DNA of 64,000 bases from CALDTK01 sp045110575 (GTDB lineage: Bacteria; Bacteroidota; Bacteroidia; Chitinophagales; Saprospiraceae): contig JBGCGF010000025.1 in the NCBI GenBank assembly GCA_045110575.1, forward strand, positions 44,041-108,040, in the 5' to 3' direction. Of the stretch, positions 51,610 through 59,974 are shown piece after piece. Within the stretch, counting starts at the first letter, position 1; the number at the start of each line of letters is the position of its first letter. A program made the translations under genes and the position numbers. Below the pieces are notes generated by a model. The model saw nothing but the letters and a program-made list of their open reading frames with translations. It ran no database searches and was not told the DNA's origin.

Positions 51610-52581
51610 ATGTCCAGATCACAAAAAAAACTTACGCGAGTAGGGGTTTTTTACGATGGGAACTACTTTCTCCACGTTTCAAACTTTTACAATTACAACC
51701 ACGATAGAAAACGCAGAATCAGCATTGCTGGCCTGCACGATTTTATCAAAGCCAAAGTCGCTGAAGAAGAAAATACGGAGGCACACCTCTGTTCTATTGT
51801 AGAAGCTAAGTATTTCAGAGGAAGACTCTCTGCTAAATCGGCCAAAGAAAAAGACAACCGTCTTTATTACGACCGAGTATTCAGCGACATTCTTATGTCT
51901 GAGTACGTTCAGAGTCAGCACCTCCCACTCCGCAGTAACCATGGCCGTCTCGAAGAGAAAGGTATCGATGTGTTACTAGCTGTTGAAGCAATGGCTCTCG
52001 CGGGACTTGATCAAATCGACGTGCTCGTACTTATCGCTTCTGACGGCGATTACGTTCCACTTGTTCGTAAACTACCTGCACTTGGTGTTCGCACCATGAT
52101 CCTTTCTTGGAACTTCGAGTTTGAAGAAGACGGTGGACGCATGTCTGTTACACGCGTGTCTCAAGATTTGCTCAACTGGGCAACGTATCCTGTTGACATG
52201 ACTTCGATCATTGACGATCCACTCGAAGATGAGGAGTCTCTAGTTGACGAGTTATTCGTAAGCCATGACTCACGTCACGAAGAGTACCGTGAAGACTACG
52301 AGACGTCACGCGTTGCAGAAGAGGTCCTCTATGAGGATGACGAAGAAGCACAAACGTCTGAGGTAATGAGCCTCAAAAACGGATTTGGTTTCATTAACTG
52401 GCCAGACAACAACCTATTCTTCTACCACGGAGACGTGGAAGGAGTAGACTTCAAAGCATTGCGTATTGGTGACATGGTCACTTTCACAATCACAGAGAAC
52501 GAACGTGGTGAGAATATCGCTAAGCGCGTAAGTCTTACCAACCCTGAGGCACCTGAAGAAGGAGCCTTCGAGGAGGAGTAA
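51610..52581 (+). CDS. NYN (PIN-like) domain protein with C-terminal cold-shock-like domain
   Basis: From the ATG at 51610 (MSRSQKKLTRVGVFYDGNYF) the product has 323 residues. The N-terminal 180 or so form an NYN domain (LabA/DUF88), a metal-dependent RNase fold: VGVFYDGNYF, GIDVLLAVEAMALAG and IASDGDYVPLVRKLPALGV carry the conserved aspartates. An acidic linker follows, then a cold-shock/S1-like OB domain (LKNGFGFINWPDNNLFFYHGDV), which suggests single-strand nucleic-acid binding. It is a predicted RNA-processing nuclease; the target is unknown. A structured RNA with a terminator precedes it, so expression may be controlled by transcription attenuation. The frame from 51508 runs through that RNA and is rejected. 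Confidence 0.9.
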   Translation: MSRSQKKLTRVGVFYDGNYFLHVSNFYNYNHDRKRRISIAGLHDFIKAKVAEEENTEAHLCSIVEAKYFRGRLSAKSAKEKDNRLYYDRVFSDILMSEYVQSQHLPLRSNHGRLEEKGIDVLLAVEAMALAGLDQIDVLVLIASDGDYVPLVRKLPALGVRTMILSWNFEFEEDGGRMSVTRVSQDLLNWATYPVDMTSIIDDPLEDEESLVDELFVSHDSRHEEYREDYETSRVAEEVLYEDDEEAQTSEVMSLKNGFGFINWPDNNLFFYHGDVEGVDFKALRIGDMVTFTITENERGENIAKRVSLTNPEAPEEGAFEEE

Positions 52582-52604
52582 TTCCTATTCTAACTCAATT
52601 CTTT

Positions 52605-52643
52605 TAAGAGGTGATATGCGTGTTCGCATATCACCTCTTTTTG
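52605..52643 (+). terminator. Terminator after the NYN gene
   Basis: AAGAGGTGATATGCG / CGCATATCACCTCTTTTT with a four-base loop. Confidence 0.9.
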
Positions 52644-52704
52644 TTTGGTAGCATGCCCTTTAGCGGGCATACCACCTTCAGTGTCTGGCATTTGTGATTC
52701 GGAC

Positions 52705-52712
52705 TATCTTTG
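52705..52712 (+). promoter_or_regulatory. -7 element directly before the DUF1684 gene
   Basis: TATCTTTG ends four bases before the GTG start at 52717, suggesting a leaderless transcript. Confidence 0.45.
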
Positions 52713-52716
52713 AGGC

Positions 52717-53334
52717 GTGAGACTTACAAACTGCCTGGTGATCATTATGATGATTGCTGGATCGCTGCATGCGCAACATGGTGATGATTATTCAGGAGTG
52801 CTGCTAGCGCAGCGTAAGGTTATGATATCGCAGTTGCTAAGCAACCCTCGATCTCCAATCGATACGACCAATATTAGAAATGTCCGGTTTTACCAACCGA
52901 ATGATTCGTTTCTATTCGAGACCATTTTCCTACCACTTACAGATACCACGGTCCTCAATTTTGCTACCTCGAGTGGTGAGCAAAAGCAGTATCGCCCATA
53001 CGCGAAGGTCTTCTTTCGTTTTGGCGGAAGCATGCATCAGCTTACGATGTATGAATCCATGAAATACCGGAATCATCCGCTTTTTGGAGACAAGCTTTTC
53101 CTTCCGTTCTGGGACGAAACCAACAGCGTCACGAGCTATGGCGGCGGCAGGTATCTTGACATACGTAAGAGCGATCTCGATTCAGGCAACTTTCAGCTAG
53201 ATTTCAATAGAGCTTACAATCCTTGGTGCGCCTACAGTGACGGTTTCAGTTGCCCTGTACCTCCTCCAGAAAATAGACTTTCTTTTGAAGTTCGCGCTGG
53301 AGAGCAAGACTTCCACAAGGCTGTAGACCAATAG
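52717..53334 (+). CDS. DUF1684 secreted protein
   Basis: It starts with GTG (MRLTNCLVIIMMIAGSLHAQ, a signal peptide) and has 205 residues. The DUF1684 signature is at the C-terminus: NRAYNPWCAYSDGFSCPVPPPENRLSFEVRAGE. Upstream, FFRFGGSMHQLTMYES and GDKLFLPFWDETNSVTSYGGGRYLDI are also typical. The family is periplasmic in Bacteroidota and of unknown function. The GTG is supported by the close TATCTTTG and by the signal peptide starting there. Downstream, a double subtilase gene lies 120 bp away in the same direction. Confidence 0.88.
   Translation: MRLTNCLVIIMMIAGSLHAQHGDDYSGVLLAQRKVMISQLLSNPRSPIDTTNIRNVRFYQPNDSFLFETIFLPLTDTTVLNFATSSGEQKQYRPYAKVFFRFGGSMHQLTMYESMKYRNHPLFGDKLFLPFWDETNSVTSYGGGRYLDIRKSDLDSGNFQLDFNRAYNPWCAYSDGFSCPVPPPENRLSFEVRAGEQDFHKAVDQ
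53018..53031 (+). repeat. Mini-hairpin motif, GGAA-loop variant
   Basis: GTTTTGGCGGAAGC in the DUF1684 gene, read as RFGGSM. Confidence 0.6.
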
Positions 53335-53454
53335 TCGGATTCAGGTATTTCTGTCGGACGAGCGTCTGATCACTAATTTGGAGCACCTTCAGTGCATTTT
53401 TCACGTTACTCTAGTAACCTGACAGCCTGATCACGTCCAATCTATACCTCCCAT

Positions 53455-56301
53455 ATGCTTATTCGCCTTGGTAACCTGCTACTCCTATTAGTTGTCTCAC
53501 TTTCGCTCTCTGCGCAAGTCGAGGTTATTGTGGAGTTCGCTTCCGCTAAAACCCTCCGTGCGGCTAAAGATGGGTTGACCTCATCGTCTAGTAGAGATGG
53601 GAATGCAGTAGCATCTAGTCTTAATTGGTACACCTTACAAAGTGCAGGAGAGCGAAATATAGCGGTGGTAAAATCATCCAAGACGCTGGAAGAATGGGAA
53701 GCCATTCCTGGAATAATGAGTGTTAAAATCTCAAAACCGATTACTGCCCGTTCAAGAATACCAAACGACCCTTCATTTCCAGAACAATGGGACATGGAGA
53801 AGATTGAAGCACCCGCTGCGTGGGAGTATACCACAGGAGGCACCTCCTTCAATGGAAGAGAGATCGTAATCGGAGTGATAGAGTTTGGTGGATTTCAGTT
53901 AGATCACCCAGATCTAATAGATAACATCTACGTCAATGAAGCTGAAATCTTAAATGATGGAATCGACAACGACAACAATGGCTTTGTCGATGATTTTACG
54001 GGCTGGGACTTTCAACTAGATACAAACATCTTCACCAGAGATTCACATGGGACCAAGGTCCTGGGTACGCTTGGGGCAAAAGGAGACAATTCGACACAAG
54101 CCGTTGGGGTAAACTGGGATACTCGTATGATTCCACTGAGAGTAACACGCATAGGCCAATGGATTACCGCTCTTGATTACCTAACAGATCTTCGACGACG
54201 ATACAATCTTTCGAACGGAACTGAAGGCGCCTACATAGTAGTTGCGAATATGTCCATTGGAGCAATCGATTCAGGAACATGCGATGAAGGTTTGAATGAT
54301 GCTTTTGATCGTGCTGGAGAGCAGGGCATTCTTAGCATAGGCGCGACAAGTAATTCACTAGGAGATCTAGATCAAACCCCAGACCTTTCTAGTGACTGTA
54401 AGAGTGATTACTTAGTTATCGTAACAGCCAGCACTCAAGAAGACGACATTTTCTTGGCTAGCGGTTATTCCACTACAGATGTAGATATCTGCGCGCCTGG
54501 ATCCCCCTATACAACTTTGGCCTACGTAAATTCAGGTAACCCGAGCACCCTATTTCAAGGCACCTCTGGAGCAACTCCACATGTAGCTGGCGCAGTAGCC
54601 TTGGCTTATGCCATTGACTGCTCTACGCTAGATGAGATTTCTCTCGTTGATCCTGCTGGTGCTGCACTAATCGTAAGAGACGCTATCCTTTCATCAGGAG
54701 ATGATGCTGTTGGCAATGCGGCTTTATCGACTTCGGGGAAGCGACTGAACATTCGTCGTGCCATCGAGCTGCTCTTGGAAGAGGACTGCCTACTTGGCGA
54801 TATGATCGTACAGTTGGATGAAGGCCAAGCCGCTCCAGCAACGTTGACTGTTGCCGCTGGCGAACTAAACCTCGTAAGAACCCTAAGCCAAGATTGGAAT
54901 ATGCACCTCTACAATACAGCTGGAGGAGCAATACTGGACCATGTCGCACAACTAGAAGAAATGACTTCCGTTGTGGCTGCAGAACCAAATGTGCGATTGA
55001 TTCTACGAGGTCGTCAACCAAACGACCCAGGATACCCGATCCAAGACAATTTGGACGACATGGGTGTTGATGATGCATGGGAGACCATTTATGGACCATC
55101 GGCCGCTCCCCCACCCTCTAAGGTTGTGACTGCTGTTTTTGATCAGAACTTCAACCTCACCTCTGAAGACCTAGATGGTCGAGTATTCTCTAATGACGCC
55201 GAGCTGGCGAGCAACGGAATAGACGACGACGGTAACGGGTATGTTGATGATAACAATGGATTCAACCTGACAGCCAGAAGTACCGCCTTTTCAGCTGGCA
55301 ACCACGGCTTTGCTGTTTCAGCTCTCATTGCTGCCAATGCCAATGATGGTTTCGGCATCGCTGGAGTCGATTGGTCTGGTAAAGTTCTCCCTCTTCAAGG
55401 AAATAGCCTTGACCAGTGGATAGAAGGAGCATCTTATGTAGCTGCCCTTAGAACGGCTTACAATGAAAGTAATGGAGCGGATGGCGCTCTGGTTATAAGC
55501 TACGTCTCCCCACAAGGAGGAACCCTTGTCCGACAAGGAGGCATGCTAATTAGTAATGTGCTCGATAGGATGGATAACGTTGGCGTTCTGGCCATTGGAG
55601 CTACAGTCAATGATGGGGCTGTAGTTGAATCGGATTTCCCTTCTAGCATCAACCATGTTGGGCTTCTAAATACCGCTTACGGCTTTAAAGGAAACGCTGA
55701 AGAAGATGTAAGAGGTTTTAGCGCAAGCAATACGCCACTCTACTTGGCCGCGGACAATTCGCCCTATGGGCTAACGAGATTTGATACACTTCGCTTGAGC
55801 GGTAGTTCGGCAGCAGCAGCTTTGGCCGCGGGGAGCTATGCTCTATTGTATCAATTACCATGTTCAGACTTCGAGACCCAAGCGTATTTGAATCCAAGCT
55901 CGACCGCAATTAGACTAAAAAGAGCTCTTTATCGATCTGTCGGTTCAAGTGTGGACTACCGAACGGATATCCTTCAACTCGGAGAAGCTGCCCGTCAAGG
56001 CAAAGAAACCTGCGCAAAGGAGGAAGGATCCGACTGTACTGTCATCAGCTTATTCCCGAACCCTATCACTACCGAAGGCACGCTAACCTTTGAGATCGTG
56101 TCCGGAAAAGATAACTCGACCTGCCCTTTAAGCATATATGACGTGCTTGGAAGGGTCATCTTCCAAGAAAACACCTCTGTGGAAAACGGATATCTTGAGC
56201 TAAATGTCGACTTCTCAGAAGGCCTCGCGAACGGCTTATACTACCTAAAGGCTGGGGTAGGCAAGGATTCTGAGACCTTTCCATTTGTCAGTTTGAAATA
56301 G
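53455..56301 (+). CDS. T9SS-secreted protein with two tandem subtilase (S8) domains
   Basis: The 948-residue protein has a signal peptide (to about residue 20, LSLSAQ). Domain 1 (about 105-440) has His198 in DSHGT and Ser371 in FQGTSGATPHVAG, but the catalytic aspartate is replaced by Glu143 (GVIEFGG). Domain 2 (about 550-830) has Asp in AVFDQNF and His in GNHGFAV. Its serine motif is degraded to LSGSSAAAALAAG, lacking the GTS-x-A-x-P pattern. A T9SS type A domain ends it (VISLFPNPITTEGTLTFEI to ETFPFVSLK). Both domains have variant catalytic sites, so activity is doubtful; a binding role or one active domain is possible. The start is the ATG at the signal peptide. Confidence 0.9.
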   Translation: MLIRLGNLLLLLVVSLSLSAQVEVIVEFASAKTLRAAKDGLTSSSSRDGNAVASSLNWYTLQSAGERNIAVVKSSKTLEEWEAIPGIMSVKISKPITARSRIPNDPSFPEQWDMEKIEAPAAWEYTTGGTSFNGREIVIGVIEFGGFQLDHPDLIDNIYVNEAEILNDGIDNDNNGFVDDFTGWDFQLDTNIFTRDSHGTKVLGTLGAKGDNSTQAVGVNWDTRMIPLRVTRIGQWITALDYLTDLRRRYNLSNGTEGAYIVVANMSIGAIDSGTCDEGLNDAFDRAGEQGILSIGATSNSLGDLDQTPDLSSDCKSDYLVIVTASTQEDDIFLASGYSTTDVDICAPGSPYTTLAYVNSGNPSTLFQGTSGATPHVAGAVALAYAIDCSTLDEISLVDPAGAALIVRDAILSSGDDAVGNAALSTSGKRLNIRRAIELLLEEDCLLGDMIVQLDEGQAAPATLTVAAGELNLVRTLSQDWNMHLYNTAGGAILDHVAQLEEMTSVVAAEPNVRLILRGRQPNDPGYPIQDNLDDMGVDDAWETIYGPSAAPPPSKVVTAVFDQNFNLTSEDLDGRVFSNDAELASNGIDDDGNGYVDDNNGFNLTARSTAFSAGNHGFAVSALIAANANDGFGIAGVDWSGKVLPLQGNSLDQWIEGASYVAALRTAYNESNGADGALVISYVSPQGGTLVRQGGMLISNVLDRMDNVGVLAIGATVNDGAVVESDFPSSINHVGLLNTAYGFKGNAEEDVRGFSASNTPLYLAADNSPYGLTRFDTLRLSGSSAAAALAAGSYALLYQLPCSDFETQAYLNPSSTAIRLKRALYRSVGSSVDYRTDILQLGEAARQGKETCAKEEGSDCTVISLFPNPITTEGTLTFEIVSGKDNSTCPLSIYDVLGRVIFQENTSVENGYLELNVDFSEGLANGLYYLKAGVGKDSETFPFVSLK
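53539..53552 (-). repeat. Mini-hairpin motif, GGAA-loop variant
   Basis: GTTTTAGCGGAAGC antisense to the subtilase gene, which reads it as ASAKT. Confidence 0.6.
55715..55728 (+). repeat. Mini-hairpin motif, GCAA-loop variant
   Basis: GTTTTAGCGCAAGC in the subtilase gene, read as GFSASN. Confidence 0.6.
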
Positions 56302-56350
56302 CGAAAAGCACCTGCCTAAAAAAAAAGTGAAATTTTGTTGCCTTGGGTGT

Positions 56351-56380
56351 TTTGCGATTCAATAATGGGGAGTATCTTTG
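56351..56380 (+). promoter_or_regulatory. Promoter of the tRNA-Arg/rpmB cluster
   Basis: TTTG at 56351-56354, an 18-bp spacer and TATCTTTG at 56373-56380. This is the best consensus Bacteroidota promoter in the window. Confidence 0.7.
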
Positions 56381-56412
56381 CACCCGCAATAGAGGCCATT
56401 TTGGCCACCATT

Positions 56413-56489
56413 GGTCTTGTAGCTCAATTGGATAGAGCACTGCACTACGGATGCAGAGGTTTCAGGTTCGAATCCTGACAGGATCACCA
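56413..56489 (+). tRNA. tRNA-Arg (ACG)
   Basis: A full cloverleaf. Acceptor GGTCTTG/CAGGATC has two G-U pairs; D stem GCTC/GAGC; anticodon stem CTGCA/TGCAG with loop CTACGGA, anticodon ACG at 56447-56449; T arm TCAGG-TTCGAAT-CCTGA; discriminator A and encoded CCA. ACG is read as ICG after A-to-I editing and decodes CGU, CGC and CGA. It heads the rpmB-rpmG-DUF4295 cluster, 19 bp before rpmB, under the consensus promoter. Confidence 0.96.
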
Positions 56490-56508
56490 CCCCGTTAAAT
56501 CCGACATC

Positions 56509-56757
56509 ATGTCTAAAGTATGCCAACTCACTGGGAAACGACCTGCCGTCGGTAATAACGTATCCCACTCTAATCGTAAGACGCGTCGTCGTTTCTTGCC
56601 GAACCTGCAGTACAAACGTTTCTTTATTCCTGAGACAGGAGAGACTGTACGGTTGAAGCTTTCAACGAATGCAATCAAGACGATCAATAAGCTAGGTGTT
56701 TTCGCTTACCTCAAGAAGCTTGAGCGTAAGGGTGTTCATACTGGTGTAAAGCTCTAG
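56509..56757 (+). CDS. rpmB: 50S ribosomal protein L28
   Basis: The 82-residue protein is full length: MSKVCQLTGKRPAVGNNVSHS and NRKTRRRFLPNLQ are the family signature, followed by VRLKLSTNAIKTINKLG. It binds 23S rRNA on the large subunit. It is co-transcribed with the tRNA-Arg upstream and rpmG 33 bp downstream. Confidence 0.97.
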   Translation: MSKVCQLTGKRPAVGNNVSHSNRKTRRRFLPNLQYKRFFIPETGETVRLKLSTNAIKTINKLGVFAYLKKLERKGVHTGVKL

Positions 56758-56790
56758 TCGCCTCAGGCAGACTAACAAACTCTACCTATC

Positions 56791-56979
56791 ATGGCAAAAA
56801 AGAGCAAAGGCAACCGCCTCCAAATCATCCTTGAGTGTACTGAGCACAAAGCTAGTGGCCAACCAGGCACTAGTCGCTACGTAACACAAAAGAACCGTAA
56901 GAATTCTCCAGATCGTCTAGAGCTGAAGAAGTATAACCCAGTTCTCCGCAAGATGACTGTTCACCGCGAAATCAAGTAA
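56791..56979 (+). CDS. rpmG: 50S ribosomal protein L33
   Basis: The 62-residue protein: KKSKGNRLQIILECTEHK, then GTSRYVTQKNRKNSPDRLELKKYNP. It lacks the paired CxxC zinc-binding cysteines of the C+ form, having a single cysteine near residue 15, so it is the zinc-free type. It lies between rpmB and the DUF4295 gene in one operon. Confidence 0.96.
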   Translation: MAKKSKGNRLQIILECTEHKASGQPGTSRYVTQKNRKNSPDRLELKKYNPVLRKMTVHREIK

Positions 56980-57007
56980 CGCCTCACGGCCTTAAAACCT
57001 TACCGCA

Positions 57008-57181
57008 ATGGCTAAAGTATCTAAGAACGCCCGTGTTGCACAACGTGCTGCTAACGCAAACTCGGGTCGCGACCACGTTAAAGTTGTAAAGTCGATTAAA
57101 GACCCAAAAACGGGCAAGATCACTTTCAAAGAACAGATCCTACACAAGGATAAAGTAAAAGCATTTTTTGCGAGCAAGTAA
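57008..57181 (+). CDS. DUF4295 small basic protein
   Basis: A 57-residue frame from ATG to TAA reads MAKVSKNARVAQRAANANSG, then HVKVVKSIKDPKTGKITFKE and ends VKAFFASK. It is basic and matches DUF4295, a Bacteroidota family encoded after rpmG in many genomes. A ribosome-associated role is likely from the context and charge, but that is inference. It starts 28 bp after rpmG and is followed by a terminator. Confidence 0.92.
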   Translation: MAKVSKNARVAQRAANANSGRDHVKVVKSIKDPKTGKITFKEQILHKDKVKAFFASK

Positions 57182-57210
57182 TCTTGCCCGCTAATCCCAT
57201 CTGCAAATTA

Positions 57211-57243
57211 GGGCTCACCTCAACCAGGTGGGCCCTTTTTACG
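57211..57243 (+). terminator. Terminator of the ribosomal protein cluster
   Basis: GGGCTCACCT / AGGTGGGCCC followed by T5. Confidence 0.85.
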
Positions 57244-57356
57244 TCTATACTATATACGTAAGCATCAGAGAGCTCAAGAAGCCCTTTCTTTGCGAAGCTT
57301 TTCAGATTTACACCTAGCTGCTCCATTCCCAAGAGGTCGCTTCAACAACCTAACAC

Positions 57357-58331
57357 ATGAGCTTTTTCAAGCGGTTTTTCAATAAAGAGAAAAAGGAAGA
57401 TCTAGACCAAGGTCTGGAAAAAACCAAAACCTCTCTTTTCGGTCAACTCGGAAAAGCCGTTGCTGGTAAGTCACGTGTAGACGAGGAACTTCTCGATGAG
57501 ATTGAGTCTATCCTCATCGCTTCAGATGTAGGTCTTGAAACAACCATTAAGATTATCAACCGCTTGGAGAAGCGTGTTGCAGAAGACAAGTACCTCGGTA
57601 CAAGCGACCTCAACTCCCTACTCCATGATGAGGTAGTACGCTTGATGTCAGATGCGAACACCGCCAACTATGACTCCTATGAGCTGCCGACCGATGGTCG
57701 TCCAGCCGTGATTCTTGTGGTAGGTGTAAACGGTGTAGGTAAAACCACCACCATTGGTAAGCTCGCTCATCAATTTCAGAAGCAAGGCCATAAGGTCCTT
57801 CTCGGTGCTGCTGACACCTTTCGTGCCGCAGCTGTTGATCAGCTCGGTATCTGGGCAGACCGCACCGGCGTAGATTTCTTCAGTAAAGGAATGAACGTCG
57901 ATCCTGCTGCAGTCGCTTTCGAAGCGACAGACAAAGCAGTGAAAGAAGGTTACGATGTGGTGATCATCGATACTGCAGGTCGCCTTCACAACAAGGTCGG
58001 TCTTATGAATGAGCTTTCTAAGATTCATCGCTCGATCGCGAAGAACATGGAAGGTGCACCTCACGAGGTTATTCTTGTGTTAGATGCATCTACAGGTCAG
58101 AACGCATACGAACAAGCGAAGCACTTTACAGAGGCGACCAATGTCACTGCAATTGCACTCACTAAACTTGACGGAACCGCCAAAGGTGGAGTCGTCATTG
58201 GCATAAGTGACCAGTTTCAAACGCCGATTAAGTACATCGGTGTAGGAGAAGGTGTAGAGCAACTACAGATCTTTAACAAGCAAGCATTCGTAGAAAGTCT
58301 CTTTGGAGGTCAACTCGTCGGCGACTCGTAA
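57357..58331 (+). CDS. ftsY: Signal recognition particle receptor FtsY
   Basis: An SRP GTPase that docks ribosome-nascent-chain-SRP complexes at the membrane. The 324 residues have a short basic N-terminus (MSFFKRFFNKEKKEDLDQ) instead of the long acidic A domain of E. coli. The N domain (DEIESILIASDVGLETT) follows, then the G domain: GVNGVGKTTTIGKLAHQ (G1), DTFRAAAVDQL, IIDTAGRLHNKVGLMNEL (G3), TKLDGTAKGG (G4) and KYIGVGEGVEQLQIF. It has its own transcription unit after a terminator. Confidence 0.97.
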   Translation: MSFFKRFFNKEKKEDLDQGLEKTKTSLFGQLGKAVAGKSRVDEELLDEIESILIASDVGLETTIKIINRLEKRVAEDKYLGTSDLNSLLHDEVVRLMSDANTANYDSYELPTDGRPAVILVVGVNGVGKTTTIGKLAHQFQKQGHKVLLGAADTFRAAAVDQLGIWADRTGVDFFSKGMNVDPAAVAFEATDKAVKEGYDVVIIDTAGRLHNKVGLMNELSKIHRSIAKNMEGAPHEVILVLDASTGQNAYEQAKHFTEATNVTAIALTKLDGTAKGGVVIGISDQFQTPIKYIGVGEGVEQLQIFNKQAFVESLFGGQLVGDS

Positions 58332-58405
58332 GTACGCGAACTGAAGTTTTTTACTTTTTTTTCTGTTGAGATTCAATAGATGCCTTGCGTTTTCGTTACG
58401 TGCAG

Positions 58406-59038
58406 GTGTCAAGATATTTTATCCTCCTCCCCTTCCTATTTCTTACCGCGTTCGTAGCAACTGCTCAAAGAGACTTTGAGGTCGGTTTCGGCGTCTTAGG
58501 ATCAGGTACTGCTGTTGATCCTTTGCCTGCCGCATACCGCAGCGAATTCTCTGGACCAATAACTTACCTCGGTTACTACGTAGAAGGTGCCACGGTGCTC
58601 ATACAGCATGAGAAGTGGAAACCAAGGGCTATCGTTCGCTTACAGTCTGAAGGAAGCAACGCGAGTACTGATTGGCCCGAAATACGAATACTGAACACAG
58701 GTTTTGGAGCAATAGTAGGCTACCAATTAACTCCAGTAGTCACCGTTCTAGCAGGAGGAGTCGCCAGTTATCAAATCTCGTCTCGTATCCAGCAGCCCGC
58801 TAACGACCAACCGCTGATGGAGCTCAACGGACCTTGGAGTGGCCGATTCAACGCAGGTATCCGCGGCAACTTTGGTCGCTGGTGTTCCGAGATGCTCATT
58901 GAGAAGTCCTTTACGAGTCTAACCGGAGCAGTCCTTCTTTCACGAGAAGGCAGTCCATCTTTCCAGCCCTCGTACTCGTATCTGAATGTGCGCTTAGGCC
59001 TCAAGTACAAGCTCTACCAGGCGCCAACTAAATCTTAG
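58406..59038 (+). CDS. Outer-membrane beta-barrel hypothetical protein
   Basis: A GTG at 58406 gives MSRYFILLPFLFLTAFVATAQ, a clean signal peptide; the product then has 210 residues. Alternating hydrophobic strands (IVGYQLTPVVTVLAGGVASYQIS; FNAGIRGNFGRWCSEMLIEK; YSYLNVRLGLKYKL) and the terminal YKL-type strand suggest an eight-stranded barrel. No family is recognised and the function is unknown. A TTG at 58385 is in frame but adds residues ahead of the signal peptide. It is convergent with the OmpA-like gene, one base apart. Confidence 0.75.
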   Translation: MSRYFILLPFLFLTAFVATAQRDFEVGFGVLGSGTAVDPLPAAYRSEFSGPITYLGYYVEGATVLIQHEKWKPRAIVRLQSEGSNASTDWPEIRILNTGFGAIVGYQLTPVVTVLAGGVASYQISSRIQQPANDQPLMELNGPWSGRFNAGIRGNFGRWCSEMLIEKSFTSLTGAVLLSREGSPSFQPSYSYLNVRLGLKYKLYQAPTKS

Positions 59039-59039
59039 T

Positions 59040-59894
59040 CTATCGCTCAAGCGCTGGCAGAGGATAAAACGATGGATTGAGACGAATTACAAGTTCGACT
59101 GTTTTACGCTGCTTAGACTCTGCAGGAGCCCCATCGATGATCACGATTTCTCCTTGTAGCCCTGTTGCGCTGACCTGTTTTGGCGAAAGCCCGAACTCAG
59201 AAACGAAAGCGAAAGCAATCGTATTTGCTCTCTCCGATGCGGATTCCCAAGATTTAATCGTTCCAGCAGACAATGACGGGTAAGCAACGACGTCAACAAG
59301 TAGATCTGACTGACCAATTAAGGAAGAAGCTAAGCTCTGCGTGAGCGCTTGCCCATAGTCAGAGACTATGCTGCCCTTTTTTACAAAAAATAAGCCCTCT
59401 GCGAAGAGAAGTGTAATAGACTCGTCTCCCTGACGTGCAGTACTTACCTGATTACTCGGCAAACCTGAAATTACAGAACTCAAGCGTCTCTCCACTTCGG
59501 CTAGGCGCTGCCCTCTTTTCGAATGGTAACTTTTCAGCGCAGAAAGCTGTCTTTGCGCATCAGCTAGCTTGGCTTGCGTTTCATCTAGGTGGTTCTGCGT
59601 CTTGTTTAACGATGCTCCTATTTGAACCTGCGCACTTGCGCTTTGAGTAGATAGATCGGTGACCGAATCATCAAGGCGTCCAATTTCAGTACGAAGTCCA
59701 GCGATCAATGCTTCCTTCCTGTCGATTTCGGCACGAGCATCGCCAAGGTCCATCTCGACTATCCCCAGCTCACTTTTTGCGGAAGCCTGCTCTTGAAGCG
59801 TACTGTAGTATTTCGCCTTTCCGACGCACCCAGCAAATATTCTAGTGCCGACGACGAGAACGAATACCAACCTGATAATCGAAGAAGAAAACAT
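59040..59894 (-). CDS. OmpA-like lipoprotein with coiled coil
   Basis: The 284-residue protein starts with a lipoprotein-type signal (RLVFVLVVGTRIFAGC; Cys23). A coiled coil follows (about 30-145, RAEIDRKEALIAGLRTEIGRLDD) and a C-terminal domain resembling OmpA/MotB: ITLLFAEGLFFVKKGSIVS, LLVDVVAYPSL, SERANTIAFAFVSEFGLSPKQVSATG. OmpA-like domains bind peptidoglycan. Some canonical residues (the NRRV-type end) are replaced (KQRKTVELVI), so binding is inferred. An outer-membrane or periplasmic tether is likely. Confidence 0.82.
   Translation of the reverse strand: MFSSSIIRLVFVLVVGTRIFAGCVGKAKYYSTLQEQASAKSELGIVEMDLGDARAEIDRKEALIAGLRTEIGRLDDSVTDLSTQSASAQVQIGASLNKTQNHLDETQAKLADAQRQLSALKSYHSKRGQRLAEVERRLSSVISGLPSNQVSTARQGDESITLLFAEGLFFVKKGSIVSDYGQALTQSLASSLIGQSDLLVDVVAYPSLSAGTIKSWESASERANTIAFAFVSEFGLSPKQVSATGLQGEIVIIDGAPAESKQRKTVELVIRLNPSFYPLPALER
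59177..59190 (+). repeat. Mini-hairpin motif, exact
   Basis: GTTTTGGCGAAAGC antisense to the OmpA-like gene, which reads it as LSPKQ. Confidence 0.85.
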
Positions 59895-59974
59895 AAAGGA
59901 GATGTGAATGCTTACAAAATGCTAGAACAAAACAAGTTACGTCAAGCGTTATTGAAGTAGCTAACGCTACCACC

